Assembly (NCBI GenBank): GCA_964345775.1
Contig: CAYFSO010000035.1
Coordinates: 1 to 26,209 of the forward strand
Reading direction: 5' to 3'
DNA length: 26,209 bases
From: M55B154 sp964345775
Lineage (GTDB): Bacteria; Spirochaetota; UBA4802; UB4802
The notes under the pieces are model-generated. The model was not told the origin of the DNA, made no database searches, and worked only from the letters and a program-made list of their open reading frames with translations. How positions within the stretch are numbered: position 1 is the stretch's first letter; each line of letters starts with the position of its first letter. This document shows positions 1-6,168 of the stretch, in pieces. Position numbers and translations under genes: made by a program.

Positions 1-82
1 AGTCGGTAAGGATAATATTCTGCTTCTCTTTAAGCCTGTTTACCAGATCAGTAACCGCATCAATTTTATACTGTTTAGCCAT
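1..82 (-). CDS. rplJ: Ribosomal protein L10 (uL10), N-terminal 27 residues, cut by the window edge
   Basis: The first 27 codons read MAKQYKIDAVTDLVNRLKEK and onward through NIILTD, the usual start of bacterial L10, which anchors the L7/L12 stalk on the large ribosomal subunit. The ATG shares its A with the last base of the rplA stop codon (TAATG), so the two are translationally coupled and no intergenic leader exists. A GGGGA stretch about 10 bases upstream, inside rplA, may serve as ribosome binding site. The rest of the gene lies beyond position 1. Identity rests on the N-terminal motif plus the universal rplK-rplA-rplJ order. Confidence 0.93.
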   Translation of the reverse strand, partial: MAKQYKIDAVTDLVNRLKEKQNIILTD

Positions 83-765
83 TACCTTTCTATCCCCTTG
101 TGATTAATTTTTATTCCGGGTCCCATGGTTGAACATATATGAACCGACCTGATATAATTCCCCTTCGCATCAGAAGGTTTATCCTTTACTATCTGACTGT
201 AAAAGGCCTTTATGTTTTCCATGAGGCTGCCATCATCGAAGTTCTTCTTCCCAACGCCCATGTGAATAACACCGGTCTTGTCGGCCCTGTACTCAACCCG
301 GCCCCCTTTCAGCTCTTTTACCACTCCCTTGACGTCTTCGGTTACAGTTCCCGCCTTGGGCTTTGGCATAAGTCCCTTTCTTCCAAGAATGGGGCCAAGC
401 TTCCCGACTTCTTTCATCATATCGGGAGTTGCCACGACCGCCTGAAAATCGATCCAGCCTTCTTTTATCTTTTCAATAATATCCTCGGCGCCAACATAGT
501 CAGCACCAGCGTCGGTTGCCTCTTTCTGCTTGTCCCCCTTGCATATGACCAGCACCTTGACTTCCTTGCCGGTACCGTTAGGCAATACCGCGGTACCCCG
601 TATATTCTGATAACTTTTATGAACAACCTTAACTGACATCTCGATAGTTTCATCAAAAGACGCGTACGAAATTTCCCTCATCATGGGGATCGCCTCATCG
701 AGACCGTAGAATCTGGTCTTGTCTATTGTGCTTCGAGCGTCAGTGATTTTTTTTCCACGATTCAT
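82..765 (-). CDS. rplA: Ribosomal protein L1 (uL1)
   Basis: A 227-residue L1, normal length for the family. It binds 23S rRNA at the mobile L1 stalk and in many bacteria also represses its own operon. Recognisable blocks are the early FDETIEMSVK segment, the GTGKEVKVLV region, GPILGRKGLMPKPKAGTV in mid-protein and the C-terminal STMGPGIKIN. I chose ATG at 765 rather than the in-frame TTG at 771 because GAGG lies 7 bases before the ATG and only 1-2 bases before the TTG. The gene follows rplK by 42 bases and overlaps the rplJ start by one base. Confidence 0.97.
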   Translation of the reverse strand: MNRGKKITDARSTIDKTRFYGLDEAIPMMREISYASFDETIEMSVKVVHKSYQNIRGTAVLPNGTGKEVKVLVICKGDKQKEATDAGADYVGAEDIIEKIKEGWIDFQAVVATPDMMKEVGKLGPILGRKGLMPKPKAGTVTEDVKGVVKELKGGRVEYRADKTGVIHMGVGKKNFDDGSLMENIKAFYSQIVKDKPSDAKGNYIRSVHICSTMGPGIKINHKGIER

Positions 766-807
766 AATCAAACCTCAAAACTTCATTTATCTGGATAAGA
801 TACCTTG

Positions 808-1242
808 TTACTCTGCAACATCTACACCCATTGACCTTGCGGTTCCCGCAATGATCTTTACCGCGGCATCAATATCCGTGGCATTAAGGTCGGGCATCTT
901 TGTGTTTGCGATCTCTTCAAGCTGGGCCCTTGTTATCTTGCCAACTTTTTCCTTGTTGGGCTCTCCTGACCCGCTTTCTATTTTCAACGCCTTCTTGATC
1001 AATACAGCCGCTGGCGGAGTTTTAATAATAAATGTGTACGACCTGTCTTCATACACCGTAATTATTACCGGGAGTATCAAGCCCTGCTGATCACCCGTTT
1101 TATCGTTGAAAGCCTTGCAAAACTCCATGATGTTAAGCCCGTGCTGCCCGAGTGCGGGGCCTACCGGTGGCGCAGGGTTTGCCTGACCGCCCGGTATCTG
1201 GAGCTTAATCTGGGTCATTATTTTCTTTTTTTTGGGTGCCAT
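808..1242 (-). CDS. rplK: Ribosomal protein L11 (uL11)
   Basis: A 144-residue L11, full length. It binds the GTPase-associated centre of 23S rRNA with L10 and takes part in factor binding and the stringent response. The hallmark KLQIPGGQANPAPPVGPALG block sits near residues 13-32, followed by GLNIMEFCKAFN, and the C-terminal RNA-binding domain contains GTARSMGV. The N terminus MAPKKKKIM is a little more basic than usual. An AAAGGT ribosome binding site lies about 9 bases before the ATG. It lies 42 bases after nusG within the same operon. Confidence 0.97.
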   Translation of the reverse strand: MAPKKKKIMTQIKLQIPGGQANPAPPVGPALGQHGLNIMEFCKAFNDKTGDQQGLILPVIITVYEDRSYTFIIKTPPAAVLIKKALKIESGSGEPNKEKVGKITRAQLEEIANTKMPDLNATDIDAAVKIIAGTARSMGVDVAE

Positions 1243-1284
1243 CTTCTACTACCTTTTCCGAAAATTAAAGTATGTATTTCTACC

Positions 1285-1827
1285 TTATATCTTACCAACC
1301 TGTAAGAAATCCAGTTCGACAGGAGTACCCCTGCCGAATATCTCAACCTTCACCCTCAGCCTTCCCTTGTCAGGATATACTTCCTCGATCACACCGGTAA
1401 AGTTGCTGAAAGGTCCGTCAATCACCTTCACGTGTTCGCCAACCGAAAACTCCATTACCGCGGAAGCTTTCTCCTTGGCCTTTTGTTCGCCCATCTGGTC
1501 GAACAGGGAGCTCACCTCGTTCAGCGAAAGAGGCCGGGGTTTACTTGTCCCATATGCTCCTATAAAATTCGTTACACCGGGGGTACTCTTTACCACTCCC
1601 CAGGTTTCATCATCAAGAACCATCTCAATAAGGACGTATCCGGGAAATATTTTCTTGGTTTTAACCCTCTTTTTCCCTTCTTTTACCTCGGTCACATCAA
1701 CCGTGGGTATCTTCACCTGGAATATCCTGTCATCAAAACCAAGATTCTGAACTTTCTTCTCAAGTGCAAGCTTCACCTTGTTCTCGTGTCCCGAGTACGT
1801 ATGTATTACAAACCATCCTTTTGACAT
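1285..1827 (-). CDS. nusG: Transcription termination/antitermination factor NusG
   Basis: A 180-residue NusG, which binds the RNA polymerase clamp and couples it to Rho or ribosomal protein S10. The N-terminal NGN domain begins SKGWFVIHTYSGHENKVK; the motif FPGYVLIEM is near residue 65 and VKSTPGVTNFIG near residue 82. The C-terminal KOW domain contains GEHVKVIDGPFSNFTGVIEEV. The length leaves no room for the inserted domain found in some NusG families. I prefer ATG at 1827 over TTG at 1833, since the TTG overlaps the secE stop and family members begin at the SKGWF-like segment. The start lies 2 bases after the secE stop. Confidence 0.97.
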   Translation of the reverse strand: MSKGWFVIHTYSGHENKVKLALEKKVQNLGFDDRIFQVKIPTVDVTEVKEGKKRVKTKKIFPGYVLIEMVLDDETWGVVKSTPGVTNFIGAYGTSKPRPLSLNEVSSLFDQMGEQKAKEKASAVMEFSVGEHVKVIDGPFSNFTGVIEEVYPDKGRLRVKVEIFGRGTPVELDFLQVGKI

Positions 1828-1829
1828 GA

Positions 1830-2015
1830 TCAACCCATCACTGTCTGGATAATGGACATAAGGGTTGTGTCAACCACCCACAGGAAAAGTGACACCACTA
1901 TCACTGTCACTATGACAACAATGGTGAAACTGGTCACCTCGTCGCGCTCGGGCCAGCTTACCTTTCTAAGCTCCTCGCGAGATTCTTTCACAAATGTAAC
2001 AGTTTTTTTAAACAC
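1830..2015 (-). CDS. secE: Preprotein translocase subunit SecE
   Basis: A 61-residue single-span SecE, the short bacterial form. It clamps SecY in the inner-membrane translocon. The conserved amphipathic segment ESREELRKVSWPERDEV precedes one hydrophobic helix (about residues 30-54). The reading frame starts with GTG, and no ATG in frame would preserve the basic N terminus FKKTVTFVKE. The gene lies 16 bases after rpmG, and its stop codon sits 2 bases before the nusG ATG. Small size and position between rpmG and nusG leave little doubt. Confidence 0.95.
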   Translation of the reverse strand: MFKKTVTFVKESREELRKVSWPERDEVTSFTIVVIVTVIVVSLFLWVVDTTLMSIIQTVMG

Positions 2016-2031
2016 GCCTGTACCCCGAACC

Positions 2032-2184
2032 CTACACTTTCGTTTCTTTATGCAATGTATGCGTATTGCATTTTTTGCAGAACTTTTTTATCTCCAGCTT
2101 TCCCGTCTGGTTCTTCTTGTTCTTATTCGTTACGTAATTCTTCTCTTTGCATTCTTTGCATTGCAGCAATATGTTATCACGCAT
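2032..2184 (-). CDS. rpmG: Ribosomal protein L33 (bL33), four-cysteine zinc-ribbon form
   Basis: A 50-residue L33 of the large ribosomal subunit. The sequence MRDNILLQCKECKEKNYVTN is followed by a lysine-rich stretch and then FCKKCNTHTLHKE. Cysteines at 9, 12, 36 and 39 form two CxxC pairs, so this is the zinc-binding (C+) type rather than the zinc-independent paralogue used under zinc limitation. AGGA lies 9 bases before the ATG. It is separated from tRNA-Thr by 190 bases that contain a possible internal promoter. No second rpmG is visible in the window. Confidence 0.95.
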   Translation of the reverse strand: MRDNILLQCKECKEKNYVTNKNKKNQTGKLEIKKFCKKCNTHTLHKETKV

Positions 2185-2213
2185 GGCATACATCCTGGAT
2201 CAGTCAGTTTTTT

Positions 2214-2241
2214 AATATACCGTAATCAACCGCTCAGGCAA
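2214..2241 (-). promoter_or_regulatory. Possible internal sigma-70-type promoter for rpmG-secE-nusG
   Basis: On the minus strand TTGCCT (2236-2241) and TATATT (2214-2219) are 16 bases apart, placing a start near 2207 and a leader of about 23 bases before rpmG. The -10 matches 5 of 6 consensus bases and the -35 4 of 6. The same -35 hexamer TTGCCT occurs before the beta-barrel gene at 22293. It may boost protein-gene transcription independently of the tRNA promoter. Confidence 0.4.
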
Positions 2242-2374
2242 GAGCACGCTAATACGGGGGCACTTTTCGTCAAGTAATTTATTGCGTATAAAATGTAAAT
2301 AGACGTGCCGCCTTACCATCAAGCCGGCATGCCTTTCCCCAAATCTAAATTCCGTTGCAGTTACATTCGCAATG

Positions 2375-2447
2375 AGCCCACGACCAGAATCGAACTGGTG
2401 ACCTTTTGCTTACCATGCAAATGCTCTACCGACTGAGCTACGTGGGC
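2375..2447 (-). tRNA. tRNA-Thr (anticodon GGT)
   Basis: A 73-base cloverleaf. The acceptor arms GCCCACG/CGTGGGC pair perfectly, the D arm is GCTC/GAGC with an 8-base loop, the anticodon stem TTTGC/GCAAA encloses loop ATGGTAA, and the T arm is ACCAG-TTCGATT-CTGGT. Anticodon GGT (2412-2414) reads the ACC and ACU threonine codons. The discriminator base is U, and CCA is not encoded, so it must be added after transcription. It is the first gene after the TTGACA promoter and precedes rpmG with no tuf gene between. Confidence 0.96.
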
Positions 2448-2460
2448 ATCGGGACGATGT

Positions 2461-2489
2461 AGTATTGAAACAGGGTCTTTTTTTGTCAA
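2461..2489 (-). promoter_or_regulatory. Main promoter of the tRNA-Thr/rpmG/secE/nusG/rplKAJ operon
   Basis: On the minus strand a perfect TTGACA (2484-2489) is followed 17 bases later by AATACT (2461-2466, 4 of 6 matches). The predicted start near 2453 is about 6 bases before the tRNA 5' end. An A/T-rich tract lies just upstream of the -35, as in many strong stable-RNA promoters. Confidence 0.7.
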
Positions 2490-2538
2490 CTTTTTTTTAA
2501 CTGTCTGCAGCCAAGCTGAAAAAAACCCGCTTCATACA

Positions 2539-2570
2539 GGTAAAACATCTCCTTTCGGGGATGCTTTACC
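2539..2570 (-). terminator. Long hairpin between rlpA and the ribosomal operon, probable terminator
   Basis: GGTAAA, CATC and CC on one side pair with GG, GATG and TTTACC on the other, around a TTTC loop, with one A/C mismatch and one T-G wobble. It lies about 80 bases after the rlpA stop codon. On the minus strand the nearest run of seven T is about 14 bases past the stem, so it is not a textbook intrinsic terminator. It lies upstream of the predicted operon start, so it is not part of that leader. Confidence 0.45.
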
Positions 2571-2649
2571 TAATAAAATACAACAGTTACATGTTTTTTC
2601 AATAAAATAGTATGCTTACGTGGAGGCTATACCTTCTTTTTTGCTTTTT

Positions 2650-3672
2650 TTACCTGTTTTCTTCTATTATGTACGATGGAATATCCCTTGACCGTAATTC
2701 CCGCTTGAGATCTTCAGCCTCGTATTTTGATGACACGTTGGTTATTCGAACCTTGTACAGGTACCCTTCTTTAACAACGACAACCGGCTTGTTGAGCATA
2801 GATGATATTTCATCTTTTAACTTGTCAGCGTTCACCCGCGAATAGAAGGCACCTGCCTGCACCTGGTAAGGGGCAGAGACATTGTCCATGTGGTCTGACG
2901 CATTATAACTGTCACGACCGAATACCGGCTCTACTTCATTATGTCCCCGTTCCCGGTCAACATCCCTTCGAGTATCAGTTTTATCAAGAACAGCTATACC
3001 CACCATGGCCTCTCCCGATTTCAGCATACCAAGATCCTTCGCGGCTGCGTACGAAACATCGAGGATCCTGTTTTTCTTGAAAGGTCCACGGTCATTCACC
3101 TTTACTTTAACCTTCCTTCCATTATCCAGGTTCTTGACCATCAGCACCGTCCCAAATGGGAGTGAGCGGTGGGCAGCCGTATACTGGTTCATATCAAAAC
3201 GTTCGCCTGAAGCGGTAAGCCTTCCATGAAATTCCCTGCCATACCAGCTTGCGTTACCCTTCTGGTAATACCTTTTACGCTTTTCCGGCACCTGGTTTCG
3301 CACTGATGGATCTTCGGCAAAAAACTGGTCATCACCCATGTCTTTGTCATATCTTTGACCAGGTTTTCTTTCCCGGCCATTATCATAGTTGCGTCTATCA
3401 TCGTACCTGTTATCCCTGTACCTGTCGCTACGCTGCCGTTTCTCAGGCCTCACCTGCCTGTCATCATAGCGGGAATCAGCTCTCCGGGTATCATTATTAT
3501 CATTTCCGTCGTTATATATGAACTCTTCTTCACCCGAATCATATTTAAACCTGTCTTCACGGGCATCTCCCTTGCGAGTCATAACCCCATTAGGCGCACA
3601 TGAAGTCATCGCGAATACCAGGATGAGTGATCCCGTCATTATGCCCCTTTTCATAATTGAACCAGCAATCAT
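2650..3672 (-). CDS. rlpA: RlpA-like septal lipoprotein with DPBB and SPOR domains
   Basis: A 340-residue lipoprotein related to RlpA, which in Pseudomonas is a lytic transglycosylase cleaving denuded glycan at the septum. A signal peptide ends at lipobox MTSC with lipidated Cys25. Residues 30-135 are a low-complexity linker rich in Arg, Asp, Tyr and Asn. The double-psi beta-barrel (about 140-232) carries NASWYGREFHGRLTASGE, TAAHRSLPFGT and NDRGPF with the presumed catalytic Asp. The last 75 residues, starting APYQVQAGAF, form a SPOR domain that binds denuded peptidoglycan. I chose ATG at 3672 because GGAGGT lies 7 bases upstream; a GTG at 3687 overlaps that site. Whether this homologue is catalytically active is inference. 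Confidence 0.9.
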   Translation of the reverse strand: MIAGSIMKRGIMTGSLILVFAMTSCAPNGVMTRKGDAREDRFKYDSGEEEFIYNDGNDNNDTRRADSRYDDRQVRPEKRQRSDRYRDNRYDDRRNYDNGRERKPGQRYDKDMGDDQFFAEDPSVRNQVPEKRKRYYQKGNASWYGREFHGRLTASGERFDMNQYTAAHRSLPFGTVLMVKNLDNGRKVKVKVNDRGPFKKNRILDVSYAAAKDLGMLKSGEAMVGIAVLDKTDTRRDVDRERGHNEVEPVFGRDSYNASDHMDNVSAPYQVQAGAFYSRVNADKLKDEISSMLNKPVVVVKEGYLYKVRITNVSSKYEAEDLKRELRSRDIPSYIIEENR

Positions 3673-3841
3673 AAGATATACCTCCACTATTCCTTGCTAC
3701 TTGACATATCGGATAAAAAATTGTTTCTCTTTACTTGAAAAATGCCACTATACATTAATTTAGTCATTTTTTTCACACATGTTTTACTCATCTAAAAAAC
3801 ATATCTTCATTTTTTCCCTTTTTACGGTACCGAAATCATGC

Positions 3842-3871
3842 TTGACCTTCCATTGATAACTATTGATAGTT
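3842..3871 (+). promoter_or_regulatory. Promoter of the DegT-like/queD pair with an overlapping palindrome
   Basis: TTGACC (3842-3847) and GATAGT (3865-3870) are 17 bases apart. The predicted start near 3877 gives a leader of about 28 bases, too short for a riboswitch. The palindrome AACTAT-TG-ATAGTT (3858-3871) covers the -10 element and could be a repressor operator; no cognate regulator is apparent nearby. Confidence 0.5.
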
Positions 3872-3905
3872 GCTTTTTTAATAAACGAGGCGGAGCTAAG
3901 ATGCT

Positions 3906-4946
3906 ATGGGAATTGTAGGCAGCAAACCAACCATTACCAGGAAAGATCTTGAAGGTGTACTTGACTGCATGATACAGGACGAGTTGACCACGGGAACAAC
4001 GGTCAAAAAACTTGAAGCGCATTGCGCACAGATATCCGGCACAAAGTTCGCACTTGCTACCAGTTCCCATACCGCAGCCTTCCATCTTGCATTTACCGCG
4101 CTTGACATTTCACCTGGTGACGAAGTAATACTACCTTCGTATTTCAACCAGTCCCCTCTCAGCGCGCTGAAACTCTGCGGAGCCACTCCTGTCCTGGTTG
4201 ATATCGACGAAGGGACCCTTTCCCCTTCTGTTGAACAAATTCGCGAAATTATCACTGACAGTACCAGGGCCCTGGTACTGGGACACATGTTCGGTTTTCC
4301 AGTGGACATGTCCCCTTACATGGAGCTGAATATCCCGGTCATCGAAGATATATCCCATGTATTTGGGAAGGACCCTGCTGATGCAACAGGCTTTTTCCGG
4401 GGCTCTATTCTTGTATCTTCGTTTTCTCCCGAAATGATGATCACCACGGGCAATGGCGGCATGGTGCTAACGGCAAATTCCAGGTATTATTCACAGATGA
4501 GGGATCACAGGAACGGGGCCCCTTCTGCAGGTATTCCGGGTTTCGATTACACCATGACAGACCTGCAGGGAGCAATGGGAATAAGCCAGGTGTTAAAATT
4601 GCGTGACTTCATTAAAAGAAGAAAAGATATCGCAAAAATATATTTTGACGCACTTAAGAAGACACCACATCAAAGCATTTATGCGTTCAATGACGATTTC
4701 ACATACCAGTCTTTCCCCGTACTGTTTGACTCAATACCTGAAAAGATAGACAAGTTCTGGAAAAAACAGAATATCCAGGTCTTCAAGCCTGTGCATCCTG
4801 CCCTGCACGAATACTGCGGCCTAAGAGGGTTGGACTATCCCAGGAGTGACCGGTTCTCTAAAAAATTGTATTCCCTGCCCATCTATCCCACCCTGACGCG
4901 AAAAGAGATAGAAAAAGTTGCCAGGGCACTATCTATGTTTGTATAA
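3906..4946 (+). CDS. DegT/DnrJ/EryC1/StrS-fold protein lacking the PLP lysine
   Basis: A 346-residue protein with the fold and length of sugar aminotransferases that transfer an amino group to keto-sugar nucleotides. Family landmarks include the SSHTAAFHLA segment near 53-62, GDEVILPSYF near 71-80, PVLVDID near 95-101, the cofactor aspartate in VIEDISH (Asp148), and TTGNGGMV at 180-187. In active members a lysine forms the Schiff base seven residues before the second-last Gly of this block; here that position is Met177 (SFSPEMMITTGNGG). The Gln usual after the Asp is replaced by His151. It is therefore unlikely to be an ordinary transaminase; a dehydratase-like, binding or regulatory role is possible. 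The start at 3906 follows GGAG by about 11 bases. queD follows by 17 bases. Confidence 0.85.
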   Translation: MGIVGSKPTITRKDLEGVLDCMIQDELTTGTTVKKLEAHCAQISGTKFALATSSHTAAFHLAFTALDISPGDEVILPSYFNQSPLSALKLCGATPVLVDIDEGTLSPSVEQIREIITDSTRALVLGHMFGFPVDMSPYMELNIPVIEDISHVFGKDPADATGFFRGSILVSSFSPEMMITTGNGGMVLTANSRYYSQMRDHRNGAPSAGIPGFDYTMTDLQGAMGISQVLKLRDFIKRRKDIAKIYFDALKKTPHQSIYAFNDDFTYQSFPVLFDSIPEKIDKFWKKQNIQVFKPVHPALHEYCGLRGLDYPRSDRFSKKLYSLPIYPTLTRKEIEKVARALSMFV

Positions 4947-4963
4947 TAATTCAGGGGTGAATA

Positions 4964-5347
4964 ATGTATATACTTACTGTTGAAGATTCCTTTGCCGCGG
5001 CTCACCAGTTGCACGGCTACAGGGGAAAATGCGAAAACATTCATGGTCACAACTGGAAAATAGAATTACAGGTCGGCGGCAATACCCTCAACGAGATTGG
5101 TTTACTAATAGACTTCCATGAATTGAAAGACATGTTGAAAACGGTTCTTGGTGACCTGGACCATTGCAATCTCAACGAAACAGCAGCTTTTTCACAGGTA
5201 AATCCCAGTTCCGAAAATATGGCACGGTATGTTGCCACCGAGGTGCAAAGGCATATTTCCACGGGTAATTACCCCGGTGACATCCGGGTATTTGCTGTTA
5301 CCGTTTGGGAATCCGGAACATCCAGGTGTACGTATACACCGGAATGA
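4964..5347 (+). CDS. queD: 6-carboxytetrahydropterin synthase QueD / PTPS family
   Basis: A 127-residue member of the 6-pyruvoyl-tetrahydropterin synthase family. QueD converts dihydroneopterin triphosphate to 6-carboxy-tetrahydropterin for queuosine and other 7-deazapurines. Zinc ligands are His14 (AAAHQL), His27 and His29 (HGHN). Cys23 is placed as CxxxHGH, the QueD arrangement. LLIDFHELK, the DLDHCNLN motif with the catalytic Asp-His pair, and the late VTVWES glutamate are all present. AGGGGTG precedes the ATG. No other queuosine genes (queC, queE, queF) are visible, and its partner upstream is the lysine-less DegT protein, so a product other than queuosine precursor cannot be excluded. 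Confidence 0.88.
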   Translation: MYILTVEDSFAAAHQLHGYRGKCENIHGHNWKIELQVGGNTLNEIGLLIDFHELKDMLKTVLGDLDHCNLNETAAFSQVNPSSENMARYVATEVQRHISTGNYPGDIRVFAVTVWESGTSRCTYTPE

Positions 5348-5444
5348 TATATTTTAACATAATTTTTTTTTAAAATTAATACTTGATTTTTTTATCCGTG
5401 GGTGTTTTTATTTATCAAAATTTTATAAAGAGGGGTTACATCGT

Positions 5445-5630
5445 ATGAAGAGAAACATACTCATGCTGATTTTTGCTGCAATTTTCGCTTTCACAGTGGG
5501 CTTCACATTTACAGGTTGCAAGCAGAAGGCCGAATCTCCAGATGAAGCAGCAGTTGAAGAACAGCAGGACGAAGAAGCTGCTCCCGCAGAAGAAGAAGCA
5601 GCCAAAGAAGAAGAAGCCGAAAAGAAGTAA
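5445..5630 (+). CDS. Small acidic lipoprotein, 61 residues
   Basis: The N terminus MKRNILMLIFAAIFAFTVGF leads to TFTGC with Cys25 as the lipidation site. The mature part is only 37 residues, almost entirely Glu, Ala, Asp, Gln and Lys (repeats of EEEAAKEEEAEKK type), so it is probably helical or disordered and highly charged. AGAGGGG lies about 10 bases before the ATG and a strong terminator follows within 21 bases, indicating a compact transcription unit. Function unknown; short charged lipoproteins can be envelope spacers or abundant surface components. The open frames antisense to it (Cys/Ser/Leu-rich) result from the skewed codon content. Confidence 0.75.
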   Translation: MKRNILMLIFAAIFAFTVGFTFTGCKQKAESPDEAAVEEQQDEEAAPAEEEAAKEEEAEKK

Positions 5631-5650
5631 TCCTGATTTTCGAATCAGCA

Positions 5651-5682
5651 AAAAGAGGGTATGCTTTCATACCCTCTTTTTT
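5651..5682 (+). terminator. Strong intrinsic terminator after the small lipoprotein gene
   Basis: A perfect 13-bp stem (AAAAGAGGGTATG with CATACCCTCTTTT) closes a four-base CTTT loop and runs into TTTTTT. The A-run on the other side makes it potentially bidirectional. It insulates the lipoprotein gene from the next promoter, which starts two bases further on. Confidence 0.9.
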
Positions 5683-5683
5683 A

Positions 5684-5712
5684 TTGACACCATTATCAAA
5701 CAACTGTACCAT
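5684..5712 (+). promoter_or_regulatory. Promoter of the 133-residue unknown gene
   Basis: A perfect TTGACA (5684-5689) is 17 bases from TACCAT (5707-5712, 4 of 6 matches). The start would fall near 5719, giving a leader of about 30 bases. Confidence 0.6.
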
Positions 5713-5748
5713 GCGACGAGCACAAATTAAACGAAAGCGGTTTCCCCC

Positions 5749-6150
5749 ATGGCAGATGAACATAATAATATTCCTGTTAAGAATGAGAACGGTTCCGGCT
5801 CAAACCCAAACCGTGTGCTGGTTGCGGAAGAAGCTGTTACCCTGCTTTCCACCGACGACATATCAAAGGCTATAAACACCTTCAAGGCCGATACTCCCGA
5901 GAAGGAGATCGCACTTGAATTCGTTAAGTCTCATTACCAGTTTATGCAGGAACTTGTAAAAAACGATCTTGAGCGAAAGCTGGGAAGAACGGATTTCGAG
6001 ATAAAAGACCTTGTTGCTCATGTGAACATCATGATGAAGAACAAGGACGAGTATATCTTTACCACCATGGTTATACATTCCCCGTCCCATTATCACCTTG
6101 TTCAACAGCAGATCATCAAACAGCAGGGTGAAAAAAACAGGGAAGAATAA
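5749..6150 (+). CDS. Unknown cytosolic protein, 133 residues
   Basis: I do not recognise this protein. The first 25 residues (NNIPVKNENGSGSNPN) look disordered; residues 30-133 are predicted largely helical, with charged helices around TDDISKAINTFKADTPEKEIALEF, then a KLGRTDFEIKDLVAHVNIMMKN stretch and a His-rich SPSHYHLVQQQ before a polar tail. No signal peptide, membrane segment or cysteine is present. It has its own promoter and a modest GAAAGCGG before the ATG. Its stop is 18 bases from the convergent glgC stop with no terminator between, so the two transcripts probably overlap. Confidence 0.75.
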   Translation: MADEHNNIPVKNENGSGSNPNRVLVAEEAVTLLSTDDISKAINTFKADTPEKEIALEFVKSHYQFMQELVKNDLERKLGRTDFEIKDLVAHVNIMMKNKDEYIFTTMVIHSPSHYHLVQQQIIKQQGEKNREE

Positions 6151-6168
6151 TACGATTATGCGTGGCAA

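Noticed and set aside
139..636. 165-codon plus-strand open frame antisense to rplA
   Set aside because: Lies wholly within rplA with no supporting signals; rplA is a certain gene.
1232..1750. 172-codon plus-strand open frame antisense to nusG
   Set aside because: Composition is that of reverse-complemented nusG, there is no ribosome binding site, and nusG is certain.
5423..5763. Three minus-strand frames rich in Leu, Cys or Ser opposite the small lipoprotein
   Set aside because: Low-complexity complements of Glu/Ala codons; the plus frame has a lipobox, ribosome binding site and terminator.
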